A stretch of 64,000 bases of DNA from positions 1-64,000 of the forward strand of contig NZ_BMGC01000003.1 in assembly GCF_014639795.1 (NCBI RefSeq). Reading direction: 5' to 3'. A model generated the notes under the pieces. It ran no database searches and was not told the DNA's origin. It worked only from the letters and a program-made list of their open reading frames with translations. Source of the stretch: Gordonia jinhuaensis. GTDB lineage: Bacteria; Actinomycetota; Actinomycetes; Mycobacteriales; Mycobacteriaceae. Positions within the stretch are counted from its first letter, which is position 1; each line of letters opens with the position of its first letter. The translations under genes were made by a program, and so were the position numbers. Positions 62,071-64,000 of the stretch are shown piece by piece.

Positions 62071-64000
62071 TCAGTCCTGTCCGGGAGCCAGTGTCTGCCA
62101 CAGGAATTCATAGGCCAACGCCGACTTGAACGCCGCCTGCTTGTTGTCGGCGGCACCGCCGTGCCCGCCCTCGATGTTCTCGTAATAGCGCACCCGGTGA
62201 CCGGTTTCCTCGAGCCTCGCCACGAATTTGCGGGCGTGACCGGGGTGCACTCGGTCGTCGCGGGTGGAGGTGGTCACCAGTATCGGCGGGTAGTCGACGT
62301 CGGCGCGGATGTTCTGGTACGGCGAGTATTTCGAGATGTAGGACCACTGCGCAGGATCGTCGGGGTCGCCGTATTCGGCCATCCAGGACGCTCCGGCGAG
62401 CAGCAGGTGGTAACGCCGCATGTCGATCAGCGGTACCTGACTGACCAGTGACCCGAACAGTTGCGGATACGAGGTGAGCATCACGCCGATCAGCAGTCCG
62501 CCGTTCGAACCGCCCTGGGCTCCGAGTTGTTCCACGGTGGTCAATCCACGGCTCACCAGATCCTTGGCCACCGAGGAGAAGTCCTCGTACACCAGATGCC
62601 GGCCCGCCTTCTGTGCCTGGGTGTGCCAGGCCGGGCCGTACTCGCCGCCGCCGCGGATGTTGGCGATCACGTAGATGCCGCCTCGGTCGATCCAGTTGCG
62701 CCCGGCGATCGCGGCGTACCCCGGTGTCTGGGAGTTCTCGAATCCGCCGTAACCGTAGAGCAGCGTGGGTCCGGATTCGACGTCGTCGCGTTTGACCACG
62801 AAATACGGAATCGCGGTGCCGTCGTCGGAGGTGGCGAAATGCTGCTGCACGCTCACCTGCGAGCTGTCGTAGAACGACGGTGACTGCTTGAGCACCTCGA
62901 CACCGGCGTCGGTGGTGCCGTACAGGAGCGTCGGCGGCGAGGTGAAGCTGCTCGACAGCAACGAGATCTCGTTGCTGTGGTCGGGATCGGTGTCGAGCAC
63001 GCTGACCGTCGCCAGCGCCGGTACACCGGGCAGCTCCCGCAGCGACCAGTCGCCGAGTGTGGCCACCGCGAGCTGGGTGCGCACGTCGTACAGGGTCACC
63101 ATCACCAGGTGGTCGTGGGTGAACGTGAAGTCCTCGAGACTGGTGTGGGGATCCGGGGTGAACAGCACGGTCGCTTCGCGGACGCCGGCGAGAAAGTCCT
63201 CATAGTCGAAGACCAGCAGGGCGCCTGCCGGATACGTCATACCCTCGAGCTTCCACTCCGACCGCGTCAGCACGAACAGCCACTGGTTACGCACGGTGAC
63301 ATGAGCATCGGTCGGTGTGTCGACGAGAACGGCTGCACCGTCACGCAATTCGTAGGTGAGCGAGTTGAAGAAGTCCACCGCCCGGCTGACGAAGTGGCGC
63401 TCGAAACCGGGAGTGTCGTCGTAGGTGGCACCGACCGCGACGTCGGAGACCTCGCCGGCGAAGACGGTGGTCGCCGCACTCAGCGGTGTGCCGCGGGTCC
63501 AGCGCTTGACCACCCGCGGATAGCCGGAATCGGTGAGTGCGGGCTTGCCGTCATCGGTACCGCTGGATTCACCGTCGGTGAACTCGGTGCCCACGTAGAT
63601 GGTGTCGCGGTCGATCCAGCCCACGTCGGACTTGTTCTCGGGCAGCGTGAACCCGTCGGTGACCCAGCTGCGGGCAGTGAGATCGAATTCGCGGACGACG
63701 CTGGCGTCGGCGCCGCCGCGGGACAGCAGCACCAGTGCGCGGTCGCGTTGTGGACGCAACACCAGCGCGCCCTTCCAGACCCAGTTCTCGTCGTCCTCGC
63801 GTGCGAGTGCGCCGACGTCGATCAGCACATCCCAGTCGGGGCGCTCGGTGCGGTAGGACTCCGGTGTGGTCCGGCGCCACAGGCCGCGCGGGTGGGTGGC
63901 GTCGCGCCAGAAGTTGTAGAGATACTCGCCACGCCTGCGGGCGAACGGGATGCGGTCGTCGGTGTCGAGCACCTCGAGGGTCTGCGCCTGCATCTGTGCG
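62071..64000 (-). CDS. Prolyl oligopeptidase-family serine peptidase (5' end outside the window)
   Basis: At least 640 residues; an ATG at 63993 is inside the window but the frame continues past base 64000 (A-Q before it) and the visible start lacks the first 40 or so residues of the family, so the N-terminus is cut. A beta-propeller (about residues 60-380) precedes the alpha/beta-hydrolase domain. Catalytic Ser is in GAQGGSNGGLLIGV, Asp in TRDDRVHPGHA, His in IEGGHGGAA. It cleaves short peptides after proline in the cytosol. It converges on the AraC gene with a three-base gap. Confidence 0.93.
   Translation of the reverse strand, partial: AQMQAQTLEVLDTDDRIPFARRRGEYLYNFWRDATHPRGLWRRTTPESYRTERPDWDVLIDVGALAREDDENWVWKGALVLRPQRDRALVLLSRGGADASVVREFDLTARSWVTDGFTLPENKSDVGWIDRDTIYVGTEFTDGESSGTDDGKPALTDSGYPRVVKRWTRGTPLSAATTVFAGEVSDVAVGATYDDTPGFERHFVSRAVDFFNSLTYELRDGAAVLVDTPTDAHVTVRNQWLFVLTRSEWKLEGMTYPAGALLVFDYEDFLAGVREATVLFTPDPHTSLEDFTFTHDHLVMVTLYDVRTQLAVATLGDWSLRELPGVPALATVSVLDTDPDHSNEISLLSSSFTSPPTLLYGTTDAGVEVLKQSPSFYDSSQVSVQQHFATSDDGTAIPYFVVKRDDVESGPTLLYGYGGFENSQTPGYAAIAGRNWIDRGGIYVIANIRGGGEYGPAWHTQAQKAGRHLVYEDFSSVAKDLVSRGLTTVEQLGAQGGSNGGLLIGVMLTSYPQLFGSLVSQVPLIDMRRYHLLLAGASWMAEYGDPDDPAQWSYISKYSPYQNIRADVDYPPILVTTSTRDDRVHPGHARKFVARLEETGHRVRYYENIEGGHGGAADNKQAAFKSALAYEFLWQTLAPGQD

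Overview
The window is high-GC actinobacterial DNA with dense, often overlapping genes (ATGA and TGATG junctions) and GTG/TTG starts. The block at 3697-8511 (GNAT acetyltransferase, peptide deformylase, DUF3263 protein, LytR_C protein, SodC-like lipoprotein, GCS2 ligase) has the gene order of Mycobacterium tuberculosis Rv0428c-Rv0433. moeA and a GroEL2-type chaperonin lie further on, as they do in that genome. Together with CmtR-, PtpB- and 13E12/DUF222-type proteins and LexA-, IdeR- and HrcA-type sites, this points to a mycolic-acid actinomycete (Mycobacteriales). Gordonia or Rhodococcus is the best guess; the genus is inference.

Layout. 1-1300: end of a probable insertion sequence and a DUF222 gene truncated by it. 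1497-2524: CmtR-like metal sensor and a cation-efflux-type membrane protein. 2536-11300: ApbE-like protein, the Rv0428c-Rv0433-like block, a PucR-type regulator and an ABC1/UbiB kinase-like protein. 11293-17808: complete Mrp-type Na+/H+ antiporter operon (A-C-D-E-F-G). 18110-19216: a lipoprotein and a Met/Gly-rich membrane protein. 19401-27570: complete Kdp potassium system, with an extra 30-residue membrane peptide before kdpF. 27560-31025: moeA, M20 peptidase, HAD phosphatase. 31080-38377: SRPBCC and DUF350 proteins, a DUF1540 protein behind two IdeR-like boxes, paired acyl-CoA dehydrogenases, an MFS/TetR divergon, and an AbiEi/DUF559-type protein. 38639-40264: groEL2 behind two CIRCE elements. 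40425-42876: TetR and DHA2 MFS exporter. 42918-44693: full-length DUF222-HNH protein, paralogue of the truncated copy. 44953-52616: DsbA/FrnE, PtpB-like phosphatase, phosphotransferase, GntR regulator, DUF4166-like, SRPBCC, secreted protein, PPK2 and a membrane protein. 52652-62067: a six-gene catabolic operon with a divergent AraC regulator. 62071-64000: prolyl oligopeptidase, cut by the window end.

The most interesting system is the operon at 52652-60818. It encodes an SDR, a StyA1-type flavin monooxygenase, a StyA2B-type monooxygenase fused to its own flavin reductase, a cyclase-family hydrolase of the kind that includes isatin hydrolase, a phytoene-desaturase-like flavoprotein and a ThDP-dependent enzyme. 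The genes fit a route from indole (or a related arylalkene) through isatin to isatinate. The ThDP enzyme could then act on isatinate, which is a 2-aminobenzoylformate. Secondary points are a SodC-like lipoprotein that has lost nearly all metal ligands, LexA boxes in front of both DUF222 genes, and an apparently iron-regulated DUF1540 gene.

No tRNA, rRNA, CRISPR array, prophage or replication origin was recognised.
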